A stretch of DNA of 32,960 nt, taken from Akkermansia muciniphila. GTDB lineage: Bacteria; Verrucomicrobiota; Verrucomicrobiia; Methylacidiphilales; Verrucolacustridaceae. The position numbers and the translations under genes were made by a program. The notes beneath the pieces were generated by a model. The model worked only from the letters and a program-made list of their open reading frames with translations. It did no database searches and had not been told where the DNA came from. Shown here piece after piece: positions 24,530 through 32,960 of the stretch (its first letter is position 1; every line of letters begins with the position of its first letter). The DNA is taken from NCBI GenBank assembly GCA_945878585.1, contig CAMDXQ010000007.1, positions 1 through 32,960 on the forward strand, read 5' to 3'.

Positions 24530-25968
24530 GACTTCTTTAGGATGGCAGATAGAACCCCAGCAACCGAGGGTTCCTTCGCCACCGCGCAAACTTTCCAGCC
24601 CACCTTTTGTGCTGCACGGACCGTTGCGGGGCCAATCACAACCACCTTGGGTTCTGATCTCCAATGGGGGATAGCCTTACGGAACCTCTCAGCAGCCGTT
24701 CCGCTTGCGAAGACAACCCAGTCGGCACCCTCTCGAGCCAGAGCCTTACGAACAGGTACGGGAATTGCGCGAGCCTCACGGTTTCGATAAATAACCAAAC
24801 TCTCGACTGAGAAACCCTTAGCTTGGAATAGCTTCGCCATATCGCCGCTGCCTGAATCTCCCGTGAGATGAAGAATCTTCCCTTTTGCCCACTTTGGCCA
24901 ACCTTGAGCTAACTCTTTGGATCCAGGGCCTCGTCCCACCCAGTCAGGCTCCAATCCGATCGAGCGCAAGACATCAGCTGTGGATTTCCCCACGGCGGCG
25001 ATATTGCACCGCGCAATCTTTCGCCAGTCCCCAACTATAGCAGGAAAAGCTCGTACTCCGGCAGCACTGGTAAAAATCAACCAGTCCGCTTGATGAATCT
25101 TATCGATCCATTCACGCTGGGGAGGTAGTACCTCGATCTGTGTCATAGGAATTTCCCATACCTCAGCGCCATTCTCTTCAAACACCTCTCTCCAGCCCTT
25201 CCTCAGATGATTACTCGCTGTGAGAACGATCCTTTTCCCGGCCAACGGCCTTTTTCCCCACCAAGCGAGTTTCTTCCGAAGACCGACAACTGACCCAACT
25301 ACCACCACAGCTGGAGCTTGAATCCTGTTTTTCTTGGCCGACGTCGCCAAGGTCCCCACCGTTCCGATTAACACACGTTGATTTTGGCAAGTTCCGCTCG
25401 ATATGACTCCCGCAGGCGTGTTTCTTGAGAAACCAAGTTCGATCGCACCCCGAAGAAAATCATCCAAACCTTCCACCGTCATATATCCCACCAGCGTTCT
25501 ACCCGAAACCGAGCCCTCGGCACGATTTCCGATTCGAAAAACCACCTCGGTACTTAATCCCCTCTGCGTAATCGGTATCCCGGCGTAGGCGGGTGCAGCT
25601 ACGCCAGACGTCACCCCCGAGATGACCTCAAACGGAATTCCTGCTTTCGCCAAAACCTCGGCCTCCTCCCCTCCACGACCAAAAACAAAAGGATCACCCC
25701 CTTTCAGACGAACTACACTTGCGCCCTTTTTTGCATAATGAATCAACTGGCGATGAATCTCTGCCTGTAGCATCTTCACGCCGCGAGGGGCCTTCCCTGC
25801 ATCCACAAACTTCACTCCGCTTCGAGTGCCCAAGAGGATTGCCGGATTCACGAGTCGGTCATAAAGAACGACATCTGCTCTCGCTAAAATCTCTTTTCCG
25901 CGTTGAGTAATCAGTCCCGGATCACCAGGACCTGCCCCAACAAGCCATACTTTCCCTTTTTTACCCAC
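24526..25968 (-). CDS. cobA-hemD: Fused uroporphyrinogen-III C-methyltransferase / uroporphyrinogen-III synthase
   Basis: N-terminus VWLVGAGPGDPGLITQRGKEIL...VVRLKGGDPFVFGRGGEEAEVL (SUMT); C-terminus RIVLTASNHLRKGWREVFEENGAEVWEIPMTQI...VIGPATVRAAQKVGWKV (HemD). Confidence 0.93.
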   Translation of the reverse strand: MGKKGKVWLVGAGPGDPGLITQRGKEILARADVVLYDRLVNPAILLGTRSGVKFVDAGKAPRGVKMLQAEIHRQLIHYAKKGASVVRLKGGDPFVFGRGGEEAEVLAKAGIPFEVISGVTSGVAAPAYAGIPITQRGLSTEVVFRIGNRAEGSVSGRTLVGYMTVEGLDDFLRGAIELGFSRNTPAGVISSGTCQNQRVLIGTVGTLATSAKKNRIQAPAVVVVGSVVGLRKKLAWWGKRPLAGKRIVLTASNHLRKGWREVFEENGAEVWEIPMTQIEVLPPQREWIDKIHQADWLIFTSAAGVRAFPAIVGDWRKIARCNIAAVGKSTADVLRSIGLEPDWVGRGPGSKELAQGWPKWAKGKILHLTGDSGSGDMAKLFQAKGFSVESLVIYRNREARAIPVPVRKALAREGADWVVFASGTAAERFRKAIPHWRSEPKVVVIGPATVRAAQKVGWKVCAVAKEPSVAGVLSAILKKS

Positions 25969-26845
25969 GACGCATCTCCTCTGCTAACCGAACCCCCAAA
26001 AGCTCTCCCTCATTCGATGGGCCCTCCATGGAGCCGCGTTGAGGATAACCATGTAGATCCCGTACACCTGCCCTCAAATGTAATGTTCCGTTCGGTTGGA
26101 TCTGAGCAAATGCGCCCAATGACTCGGAGCACCCTCCGCCCCATGTTTGAAGGAAGCTTTTCTCCGCGGTAACTCGTGCACGAATTTGCTGATCATCCAA
26201 TCGTTGAGTCAGTTCAGTCGTTCGATGGTCATTCTTTCGGCATTGGACAGCCAAAGCCCCCTGTCCTGGAGCGGGAATCATCCACTCCACATCCAACCGC
26301 TCCATTTCAAGCCCACTCAACAATCCCCCCAAGCGGTCAATTCCTGCACAAGCCAACAAGATTCCCTGCCAATCCTTTTCGCCCAAACATCGCTCCATTC
26401 TCCGATCCACATTTCCACGGATGTTCTGAAACTCTGCTTGTGGATGTTTCTCGGTCCAAAACATCCTTCTCCTTGGACTTTCGGTTCCTACCCAAGTTCC
26501 CTTGGGGAGTTGGCTCCCTTTCTTGAAAACCCATGCATCCCGAGGATCAACTCGCTCGGGATATGCTGCGACTGTTAAGGAATCATGAATTCGTGTCGGA
26601 AGATCCTTGGCACTGTGAACCGCAGCATCAATCTCGTCCTCAACCAGAGATTTTTCCAAGGCGGAACTAAACTCACCGACTTCGGAGTGAATCTCATCGC
26701 CGAACTCAGAACGCGCGTCCCCCGTAGTTTTGAGAATGACCAGTTCGACACCTACACCCGGGCTGACTTTCCGAATCTGTTCTGCCACCCGTCTCGCCTG
26801 CTCCAAAGCCAGTCGACTTCCCCGCGTTCCCAACCGCAACTTCAT
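25961..26845 (-). CDS. hemC: Hydroxymethylbilane synthase (porphobilinogen deaminase)
   Basis: LRLGTRGSRLALEQA, HSAKDLPT, GTESPRRRMFW, PAPGQGALAVQCR, GGGCSESLGAFA motifs. Confidence 0.95.
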   Translation of the reverse strand: MKLRLGTRGSRLALEQARRVAEQIRKVSPGVGVELVILKTTGDARSEFGDEIHSEVGEFSSALEKSLVEDEIDAAVHSAKDLPTRIHDSLTVAAYPERVDPRDAWVFKKGSQLPKGTWVGTESPRRRMFWTEKHPQAEFQNIRGNVDRRMERCLGEKDWQGILLACAGIDRLGGLLSGLEMERLDVEWMIPAPGQGALAVQCRKNDHRTTELTQRLDDQQIRARVTAEKSFLQTWGGGCSESLGAFAQIQPNGTLHLRAGVRDLHGYPQRGSMEGPSNEGELLGVRLAEEMRRG

Positions 26846-27867
26846 CCCCGAAAAGCCTGAACCTTTTCACTTCGAGCCGTTCGCTGAATTGCAAAGTATG
26901 TTTCGTGTTTTCTCAGGACCTCTTCGGCCCGATGAATAGCTCCCAAGGATTCCGGCATCACTTCACTCCTTCTTGCTAATTCCTCTAGATCCACCCACTT
27001 GGACTGCGGAAAAGCTCTGCGGAGAGCCGTCAAAGTTCGAGGCACCCCTAAATCCAAAAGGAGCTCAGGCCCGCTTCCTTTACATTCTGTCCATGTCAAT
27101 TCACCCCCCGCCAAAGCAGAGACGACCACAGCAGCTGAATCGACAGCCCGTGCCCAATGCTCCCAAGGAACTGTTGATGCCCCCACTTCCACCGCCAAGG
27201 CGTTTGCGCGATCCTCCGATCGGGAGGAGATTAATATTCCGCGATTCCCAAACTCTTTCTCAACCATGGCGAAACTGCGAGCCGTGTGTCCCGAGCCCAA
27301 TAAAAGCAGCGGTCTTCGCTCTTTACCCTCAAGAAGCTCTCCCATCGCCTCCGCCGCCAAGCGACCAACAGAAGCATCGCCTCGTCCAAAACCGGCCGCC
27401 GCCCGTGCAGCTCGGGCTGCCCGTAACCCTGACTGGAAAAGGGAGTGCATCGATGTACCTGTGCCCCCTGCTTCCCGTGATGCCGCATAAGCCTGACGTA
27501 CCTGCCCCAAAATCTCTCCCTCTCCAACCACCATGGAACGTAATCCGGTGGCTACTTCAGCTAAGTGGCGCCAGCATGCGATTCCTTCATGCAAATAAAC
27601 TCCGCGTGCATCTTTCCAAGCGCTCCCAAGGTCTGTAGGCATCGAACGAGCCAAGGAAGACATGATCTCTGGGCCTTTCTGCTCAGAACGCCCATAAATT
27701 TCCACACGATTGCATGTGCTAAGAAAAACGACCTCTCCAGCCCCCTCGTGCTCGATCAGGTGCTGAATCCAACGATCTCCAGCAAAGGAAGCCAACGCCT
27801 CCCTCACTCCAAGGGAAGTCGAGTGATGATCCACCCCGACACAAAAGATGCCTTGAGATGAGCTCAT
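26842..27867 (-). CDS. hemA: Glutamyl-tRNA reductase
   Basis: FCVGVDHHSTSLGVREAL, VVFLSTCNRVEIYG, ATGLRSMVVGEGEILGQVRQAY, LLLLGSGHTARSFA; likely ATG 27867 (ATGA overlap) rather than 27993. Confidence 0.94.
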   Translation of the reverse strand: MSSSQGIFCVGVDHHSTSLGVREALASFAGDRWIQHLIEHEGAGEVVFLSTCNRVEIYGRSEQKGPEIMSSLARSMPTDLGSAWKDARGVYLHEGIACWRHLAEVATGLRSMVVGEGEILGQVRQAYAASREAGGTGTSMHSLFQSGLRAARAARAAAGFGRGDASVGRLAAEAMGELLEGKERRPLLLLGSGHTARSFAMVEKEFGNRGILISSRSEDRANALAVEVGASTVPWEHWARAVDSAAVVVSALAGGELTWTECKGSGPELLLDLGVPRTLTALRRAFPQSKWVDLEELARRSEVMPESLGAIHRAEEVLRKHETYFAIQRTARSEKVQAFRG

Positions 27868-28460
27868 CCTTTGCGCATCAGTATCCGCGATTTCTTGGGA
27901 ACTGCATCTGGAGGAGTCGGGACAGGATTCCCAAGTAGCTTTCTCACTTCCGCCTGCATCGCCTTCGGGGAATCTGCGTCCATCTCCGACCATACCACAT
28001 CCCCGGTTTTTCCAAAGATCGTCACCTTCATCTTTTTCTCATCCGAACCCCATCCCAAGGAGTCGGTTGCTTTTCCATCGAAATCAGCAATTCCGCACAA
28101 ATCCACCCTTGGATTGCCAGGATTCTTGTTCGCCCGATACCACGGAATCAGTCGTTCCCCCTCTTCATCCAAGTCCGCCTTCATCTTGCCTACCGTCCAG
28201 CCTTTGAAGAGAGTTCCAAGAGACCTCCTTAAATCCACGACTACGATCACTCGAAATTCTTTTCTTCCCTGCCAGCCATAGAGGGCACGCCCAAATTCTC
28301 GGGTGGTATCCGCCAAGGGTTGGCTGCTGGCCAGCACAACAGTGATTCTGTCTGCTGGATTGAGTTCCACGACCTTCCCGTCGCAATCCTTGGGATGCGA
28401 GAAATCCTTTGCGCCCACAGGAGCGCATAGGACGAGCATTGCCAGTGCAAATAGTCTCAT
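27864..28460 (-). CDS. Secreted hypothetical protein
   Basis: 198 aa; signal peptide MRLFALAMLVLCAPVGA; overlaps genes on both sides by 4 nt. Confidence 0.75.
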   Translation of the reverse strand: MRLFALAMLVLCAPVGAKDFSHPKDCDGKVVELNPADRITVVLASSQPLADTTREFGRALYGWQGRKEFRVIVVVDLRRSLGTLFKGWTVGKMKADLDEEGERLIPWYRANKNPGNPRVDLCGIADFDGKATDSLGWGSDEKKMKVTIFGKTGDVVWSEMDADSPKAMQAEVRKLLGNPVPTPPDAVPKKSRILMRKG

Positions 28461-29623
28461 TTCACCTCCAGAAGAAATCCGCTCAAGTATCTGCTTTCAG
28501 GAAAAGCCGGGTCCATAGGATGATCGGATGATTGCCCAAGGGTAGTTTTGATCTGCACTACCCGCCCCTCCTCTTTGGCAACCTGTTTGACCATCCCTAA
28601 CAATTCCTCACTGCCGACGCGGTGCGAGCAAGAAAACGTGGCCAGTAATCCTCCCCGAGCGAGAACTTTCATGGAGTTGCGATGAAGTTCAGCCATTAGC
28701 TTGTTTCCTGCTTCCGCACTCTCGCGGCTTTTGACTAAACCCGGCGGGTCCAAGATCACCAGATCGTACTCACCTTTTCGACACGTTCTAAGAAAGCGTG
28801 TCACGTCTTCTTGGGCCCAACGAACCTTTAAACCATGATGTTCCGCGCTCTGCCGAGCCAACTCCAAGGAAGGACGGGAGCTATCTACCCCGGTCACCTC
28901 GCTGGCCCCTGCTTTTGCTGAACGAAGGGCAAACCCCCCATTGTGGCAAAACAGATCGAGAACCTTTCGTCCCCTACTCTCCTGGGCAACGATCCCGTAA
29001 TTCTCCTGCTGATCTAAATAAGTTCCTGTCTTCTGACCGGACCGTAAATCCACCCAGACCTCCATTCCGCCAATTTCTACTAAAATCGGCTTTTCTGGAA
29101 CCGTACCGAATGCTTCCCCCTGCAGGATCTCCAATCCCTCCAGTTTTCTTCCCGAAGCATCTCTCCGGATCCATATCCCCTCAGGCTGAAGGAGTTTAAG
29201 TGCGGCAGTCCGAACCAGCTCCCAGTTTTTTTCCATGCCCTCCGTGTTGATCTGGGCCACTAGATAACTTCCGTACTGGTCCAGTACGAGTCCCGGCATC
29301 GAGTCTGTTTCCGACCAAACAATCCTTCGTGCAGGTGTCCCTTTGCGTTTTTGCACGGCAACCTGCAGGGCCTTCTCGACAAATTTTGCATCAAAATCTC
29401 CAATATCCTTGCGAAATCTTCTCCAAGCGACTCGTCCTCCCTCGCGATAAAATCCGGTCCCAAGCAATTCCCCGTGCTCTCCTGTGGCCACGACCGGGCG
29501 ACCGCTCCATTCCTTCCCGGGTTCTGTATCGATTTCCGACTTAAGAATCCAAGGGTGCCCAGCTAAAGCCTTTGATCTTCCGCCCGGCTTTAACCGGAGC
29601 GCCCCACGGTCTGAGTCGGTCAA
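28457..29623 (-). CDS. Class I SAM-dependent rRNA methyltransferase (RlmI-like, PUA domain)
   Basis: LRLKPGGRSKALAGHPWILKSEI, VDLRSGQKTGTYLDQQENY, VLDLFCHNGGFALRSAKAGASEVTGVDSS, DLVILDPPGL motifs. Confidence 0.9.
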   Translation of the reverse strand: MTDSDRGALRLKPGGRSKALAGHPWILKSEIDTEPGKEWSGRPVVATGEHGELLGTGFYREGGRVAWRRFRKDIGDFDAKFVEKALQVAVQKRKGTPARRIVWSETDSMPGLVLDQYGSYLVAQINTEGMEKNWELVRTAALKLLQPEGIWIRRDASGRKLEGLEILQGEAFGTVPEKPILVEIGGMEVWVDLRSGQKTGTYLDQQENYGIVAQESRGRKVLDLFCHNGGFALRSAKAGASEVTGVDSSRPSLELARQSAEHHGLKVRWAQEDVTRFLRTCRKGEYDLVILDPPGLVKSRESAEAGNKLMAELHRNSMKVLARGGLLATFSCSHRVGSEELLGMVKQVAKEEGRVVQIKTTLGQSSDHPMDPAFPESRYLSGFLLEVK

Positions 29624-30771
29624 CCGTGAAGATCGGCCACACTGGATTGACCGATTTCGGGGTACTCATACACGTCGCCCCGGTAGTTCTTTAAAATCAC
29701 CCTATCGTCTGCCATCCCCACAATATAGTTCGGCCCAACCGGAATCTTGCCGCCACCCCCCGGTCCATCCACCACGTACGTCGGCACTGCGTAGCCCGTG
29801 GTATAACCACGTAGCTGCTCCATGATATCCTGCCCTTCTCGTATCGTGGTCCGAAGGTGAGCCGAGCCGGTGATCAGATCACACTGGTAGAGGTAGTAAG
29901 GCCGAACCCGACAAAGGAGGAGTTTGTGGAATAGTTCCTTCAAAATCTCCGCTCGATCGTTGACTCCCTTAAGAAGAACACTCTGGTTGCCAAGAGGTAT
30001 TCCTGCATCCGCCAAGCGCCCCAAAGCCTCACGGACCTCCTGAGTTAGCTCTTTGGGATGGTTGGTGTGAACACTCATCCAGAGGGGATGATGAGTTCTT
30101 AACATGGCTACAAGTTCCGGAGTAATCCTTTGAGGCAAGAAGATGGGGATTCGGGTGCCGATCCGAACAAACTCGATGCTCGGGATCTTTCTTAAGCGGG
30201 TTAAAATCGCATTCAACTTGGCGTCCGAGAGAAGTAGAGGATCGCCGCCCGAAAGAAGGACATCCCGAACTTCAGAATGTTTTTCCAAATAAGAAAACGC
30301 CCCTTCCAAATCTACTGCTAACTCCTGTTCCCCTGCTCCACTGACCACCCGACTGCGTGTGCAGTAGCGGCAGTACGAAGCGCAACGGTCGGTCACAAGG
30401 AGAAGAACCCGGTCTGGATAACGGTGAACCAACCCAGGAACGGGCATACTCGAATCTTCGCCGCAAGGGTCGAGCATCTCATCTGCAGCCGTCGTCGCTT
30501 CCTCAATCCGCGGAACCACCTGACGTCGGATCGGGCAATCGGGATCGTTACGATCAATCAGGCTGAAGAAATGGGGGGTAATTCCCAATGCCAGTTTCTT
30601 TCCCCCAAGAATGGTCCCGGCACGCTCCTCCCCTGTGAGTGAGAGTCGACCTTCCAACTGTTCGAGGGACTGGATTCGATTGCGAAGTTGCCATGACCAG
30701 TCGCTCCAGTCAGAAGCGGAAACTGAACCCCAATCCTCCGAACGTACCAAGGCAAACTCTTTGGCTTTCAA
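29620..30771 (-). CDS. KamA family radical SAM protein (lysine 2,3-aminomutase-like)
   Basis: LLLVTDRCASYCRYCTRSRVV (CxxxCxxC), DVLLSGGDPLLLSDAKL, IRIGTRIPIFLPQRITPEL-type segment, PYYLYQCDLITGSAHLRTTI. Confidence 0.9.
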   Translation of the reverse strand: MKAKEFALVRSEDWGSVSASDWSDWSWQLRNRIQSLEQLEGRLSLTGEERAGTILGGKKLALGITPHFFSLIDRNDPDCPIRRQVVPRIEEATTAADEMLDPCGEDSSMPVPGLVHRYPDRVLLLVTDRCASYCRYCTRSRVVSGAGEQELAVDLEGAFSYLEKHSEVRDVLLSGGDPLLLSDAKLNAILTRLRKIPSIEFVRIGTRIPIFLPQRITPELVAMLRTHHPLWMSVHTNHPKELTQEVREALGRLADAGIPLGNQSVLLKGVNDRAEILKELFHKLLLCRVRPYYLYQCDLITGSAHLRTTIREGQDIMEQLRGYTTGYAVPTYVVDGPGGGGKIPVGPNYIVGMADDRVILKNYRGDVYEYPEIGQSSVADLHG

Positions 30772-30862
30772 GGTTATAAAAGAAATTTACCCCACTAGAG
30801 AGCCCACGCCACCCAAAACTGAAGGCGTAGGAACGGCTTGGTTTCCTCTCCTCCTGCTAGAT

Positions 30863-30876
30863 CTGGATCGATCCAG
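30863..30876. terminator. Perfect 14-bp palindrome immediately after the APC permease stop; possible terminator/processing element
   Basis: CTGGATCGATCCAG at 30863-30876; no T-run on the minus strand, so function is uncertain. Confidence 0.2.
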
Positions 30877-30877
30877 G

Positions 30878-32884
30878 TCAGACCCGAACCGGTAGAACAA
30901 AGAACGGCATCCCCTGCTTGAAAAACTCCCTCTGCAGAACGAAAACGGTGAAGTTGTGAAGTAACCTTGTGAAGAAGGTCTCCTTTTGAAAAACGAGTTG
31001 TCCGCCGAAAAAGATCGAGTTGGGAAACCTCTCCCACAACTTGGCTGCCAGTTCCTGAGCCCCGGAAACCACGTCGGGCCCGATTTCATAAACCGCCTCC
31101 GCATACACCCCGTGAGCCCGCATGTACTCGGCATAGCGCTCCGCATCCCGCTTCACGGAAGACTGAAGATTTCCAATTTCTCTCACCCCTTTGAAGTTTC
31201 CTGCATCCACCACACCCACTTCCGCAAAAATGTAGTTTTTAAAGACGTGCGGAAACATCCGCTGGACAGCCAGAAGAGTGTGAATCCCTAGTCCGTTGAA
31301 CCCATTCACAAAAAGAACTGCTGTTTTAGCCTGATAATCCGCACTTACCGAAGGGGGAACGGCCCCGACGTGCGGTATTTGAAAGGCCTCAATTAAGGAA
31401 TCGAGTCGCTTGAGCTGCGCATGAGCCATCCGATAATGGTGTTTAATCCCAAACGCCACCGCGATGAGTGCTCCGGTTACCACGATTGTAATCCAGCCAC
31501 CGTGATCGAATTTGATAATACTGAGCGCGATCAGAATCGTTCCTGTGAGAATGAATCCAACTCCGTTGATCAGGAGTTTCTTTTTCCAGTGAAGGCTGTG
31601 GTGCCGCTCTGTTAGCCAGTGTACAACCATCCCAAGCTGGCTCAGGGAAAATGTCACAAAGACGTTGATCGCGTAAAGCACGACTAGCCAAGCCACCGAT
31701 CCGCGGGAAACCCAGATTAGGAAAAGAGACGAGGCCCCCATGATCATGATCCCATTCTGGGAAACAAAACGATCACTCAATGATGCGAACCGGCTCGGCA
31801 TCCAGCGATCCAGAGCCAGATTCGCCAACACGCCAGGGCCACCAAGAAAGCCGGTTTGAGCGGCGATAAATAGAATCGCAGCCGCTGAAAGCATCGCTCC
31901 CCAGATGAACCCATGAGAAAGCCACGGAGGCCATGAGGCGGTGATCTCCCCGAAAAGAACCGCATTCAAGGTCATTCCTTCCCTCGGAACGGCGTGATAC
32001 AGCAGATACATCAGCAACAGTCCTCCCACCATGAAGGAGAGGGAAACCCCGATGTAAACCATTGTCCGTTTCCCTGTTTCGACTCGGGGCTCACGAAGAA
32101 CGGAAAGCCCATTACTCACCGCCTCAATCCCTGTGTAGCTTCCTGCCCCTAAGCTATAAGCGGTTAGTAGCACAGCACCAATCTTCCACCATCCAAGCTC
32201 ATCATGGGCAGCCATCACATCCTGCGAGGTCATCGTCACCAAGCTCGGTAGATTCCCCGCATGGGCAAAAAACCCGTAGACAATCATGAATCCGTGCGTG
32301 ATCAAAAAGGCGAAAAAGATCGGCACACAAAAGATCACCGATTCCTTTACTCCCCTAAGATTGAGAAGAGTCAGCACCACCCCCATCGAAAGAGTCAGGG
32401 TCAATTTCCAGGGAATCCAGGAAGCAGGCAAAACCGAAAACAGAGCATCCGCTCCCGCCGCCACTGAAAGAGCGATGGTTAAAACGTAATCGACTAGCAA
32501 CGCACATCCGCTGATTACTCCAACGGAAGGAGTGAGGAGCTTGCTGGCCACCAGGTACCCCCCTCCACCTCCTGGAAAGAGCTCGATAATTTGGGAGTAG
32601 CTGGCGCAAATCACCGCAATCGTGAAAATCGATCCTGCGGCAACGAAAAGAGTGAGCGCCGGATGTGCGATCAGTGCCCGCATTGTTTCTTCCGGTCCAT
32701 AACAGGCGGAAGACAATCCGTCCGCACCCAAGCCAACCCAGGCTAGTACCGCTACGAGGGAGACCTGATGAAAAAGCCCTTTATCGGAGATGCTCAGGGC
32801 CTTTCCAATGAAAAGGCTCCTGATCCAACTGCCCAAACTTTGATTTTTCATCTTCTGAGCAACGAACAAATGAGACCTCAACAT
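30878..32884 (-). CDS. APC superfamily amino acid/polyamine permease
   Basis: 668 aa, about 12 TM; VAVLAWVGLGADGLSSACYGPEE, YSLGAGSYTGIEAVSNGL, soluble C-terminal domain. Confidence 0.88.
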   Translation of the reverse strand: MLRSHLFVAQKMKNQSLGSWIRSLFIGKALSISDKGLFHQVSLVAVLAWVGLGADGLSSACYGPEETMRALIAHPALTLFVAAGSIFTIAVICASYSQIIELFPGGGGGYLVASKLLTPSVGVISGCALLVDYVLTIALSVAAGADALFSVLPASWIPWKLTLTLSMGVVLTLLNLRGVKESVIFCVPIFFAFLITHGFMIVYGFFAHAGNLPSLVTMTSQDVMAAHDELGWWKIGAVLLTAYSLGAGSYTGIEAVSNGLSVLREPRVETGKRTMVYIGVSLSFMVGGLLLMYLLYHAVPREGMTLNAVLFGEITASWPPWLSHGFIWGAMLSAAAILFIAAQTGFLGGPGVLANLALDRWMPSRFASLSDRFVSQNGIMIMGASSLFLIWVSRGSVAWLVVLYAINVFVTFSLSQLGMVVHWLTERHHSLHWKKKLLINGVGFILTGTILIALSIIKFDHGGWITIVVTGALIAVAFGIKHHYRMAHAQLKRLDSLIEAFQIPHVGAVPPSVSADYQAKTAVLFVNGFNGLGIHTLLAVQRMFPHVFKNYIFAEVGVVDAGNFKGVREIGNLQSSVKRDAERYAEYMRAHGVYAEAVYEIGPDVVSGAQELAAKLWERFPNSIFFGGQLVFQKETFFTRLLHNFTVFVLQREFFKQGMPFFVLPVRV

Positions 32885-32960
32885 CAGAAGAAATCTTCGG
32901 CGTCCTTTTCGCTCGAAGTCCCTTGCAGATGCCGGCGGGGTTAGCTGACGGGCTGGGTCC

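Noticed and set aside
26973-27638. 221-aa plus-strand ORF (Pro/Leu rich)
   Set aside because: Antisense to hemA with clear GluTR motifs.

Overview
The window is mostly a conserved bacterial chromosome, probably Verrucomicrobiota/PVC-like (inferred from gene content and style only). Left flank: lepB (5' part, cut by the window edge)-lepA-rpe, gpsA-plsY, a TPR protein, the RNase P RNA (minus strand), a WG-repeat protein and a small secreted protein. Right flank: NfeD-like protein, floA, aguB/aguA, hisG, a hidden 34-aa COX24/bS22-like basic ribosomal protein, TPR proteins, and a chain of overlapping minus-strand genes (KamA-like radical SAM, rRNA methyltransferase, hypothetical, hemA, hemC, cobA-hemD fusion, small TPR), then an APC permease. 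Between the flanks, at about 8125-16757, sits an 8.6-kb element inserted in a tRNA-Val(UAC) gene. It is bounded by a perfect 37-nt direct repeat of the tRNA 5' half. It encodes a divergent tyrosine integrase, an AlpA/excisionase-like HTH protein, a primase-like protein, a RepA/AAA-like ATPase with a C-terminal winged helix, and a compact operon of three HTH-like proteins plus small unknown proteins. It also carries one oppositely oriented coiled-coil gene and an iteron-like TATCAC array that looks like a replication origin. No capsid, portal or large terminase gene was recognised. The best candidate for something undescribed is this small replication-competent, capsidless integrative element (satellite-like or plasmid-like), which uses the tRNA 5' half as its attachment core and so separates the tRNA from its native promoter.
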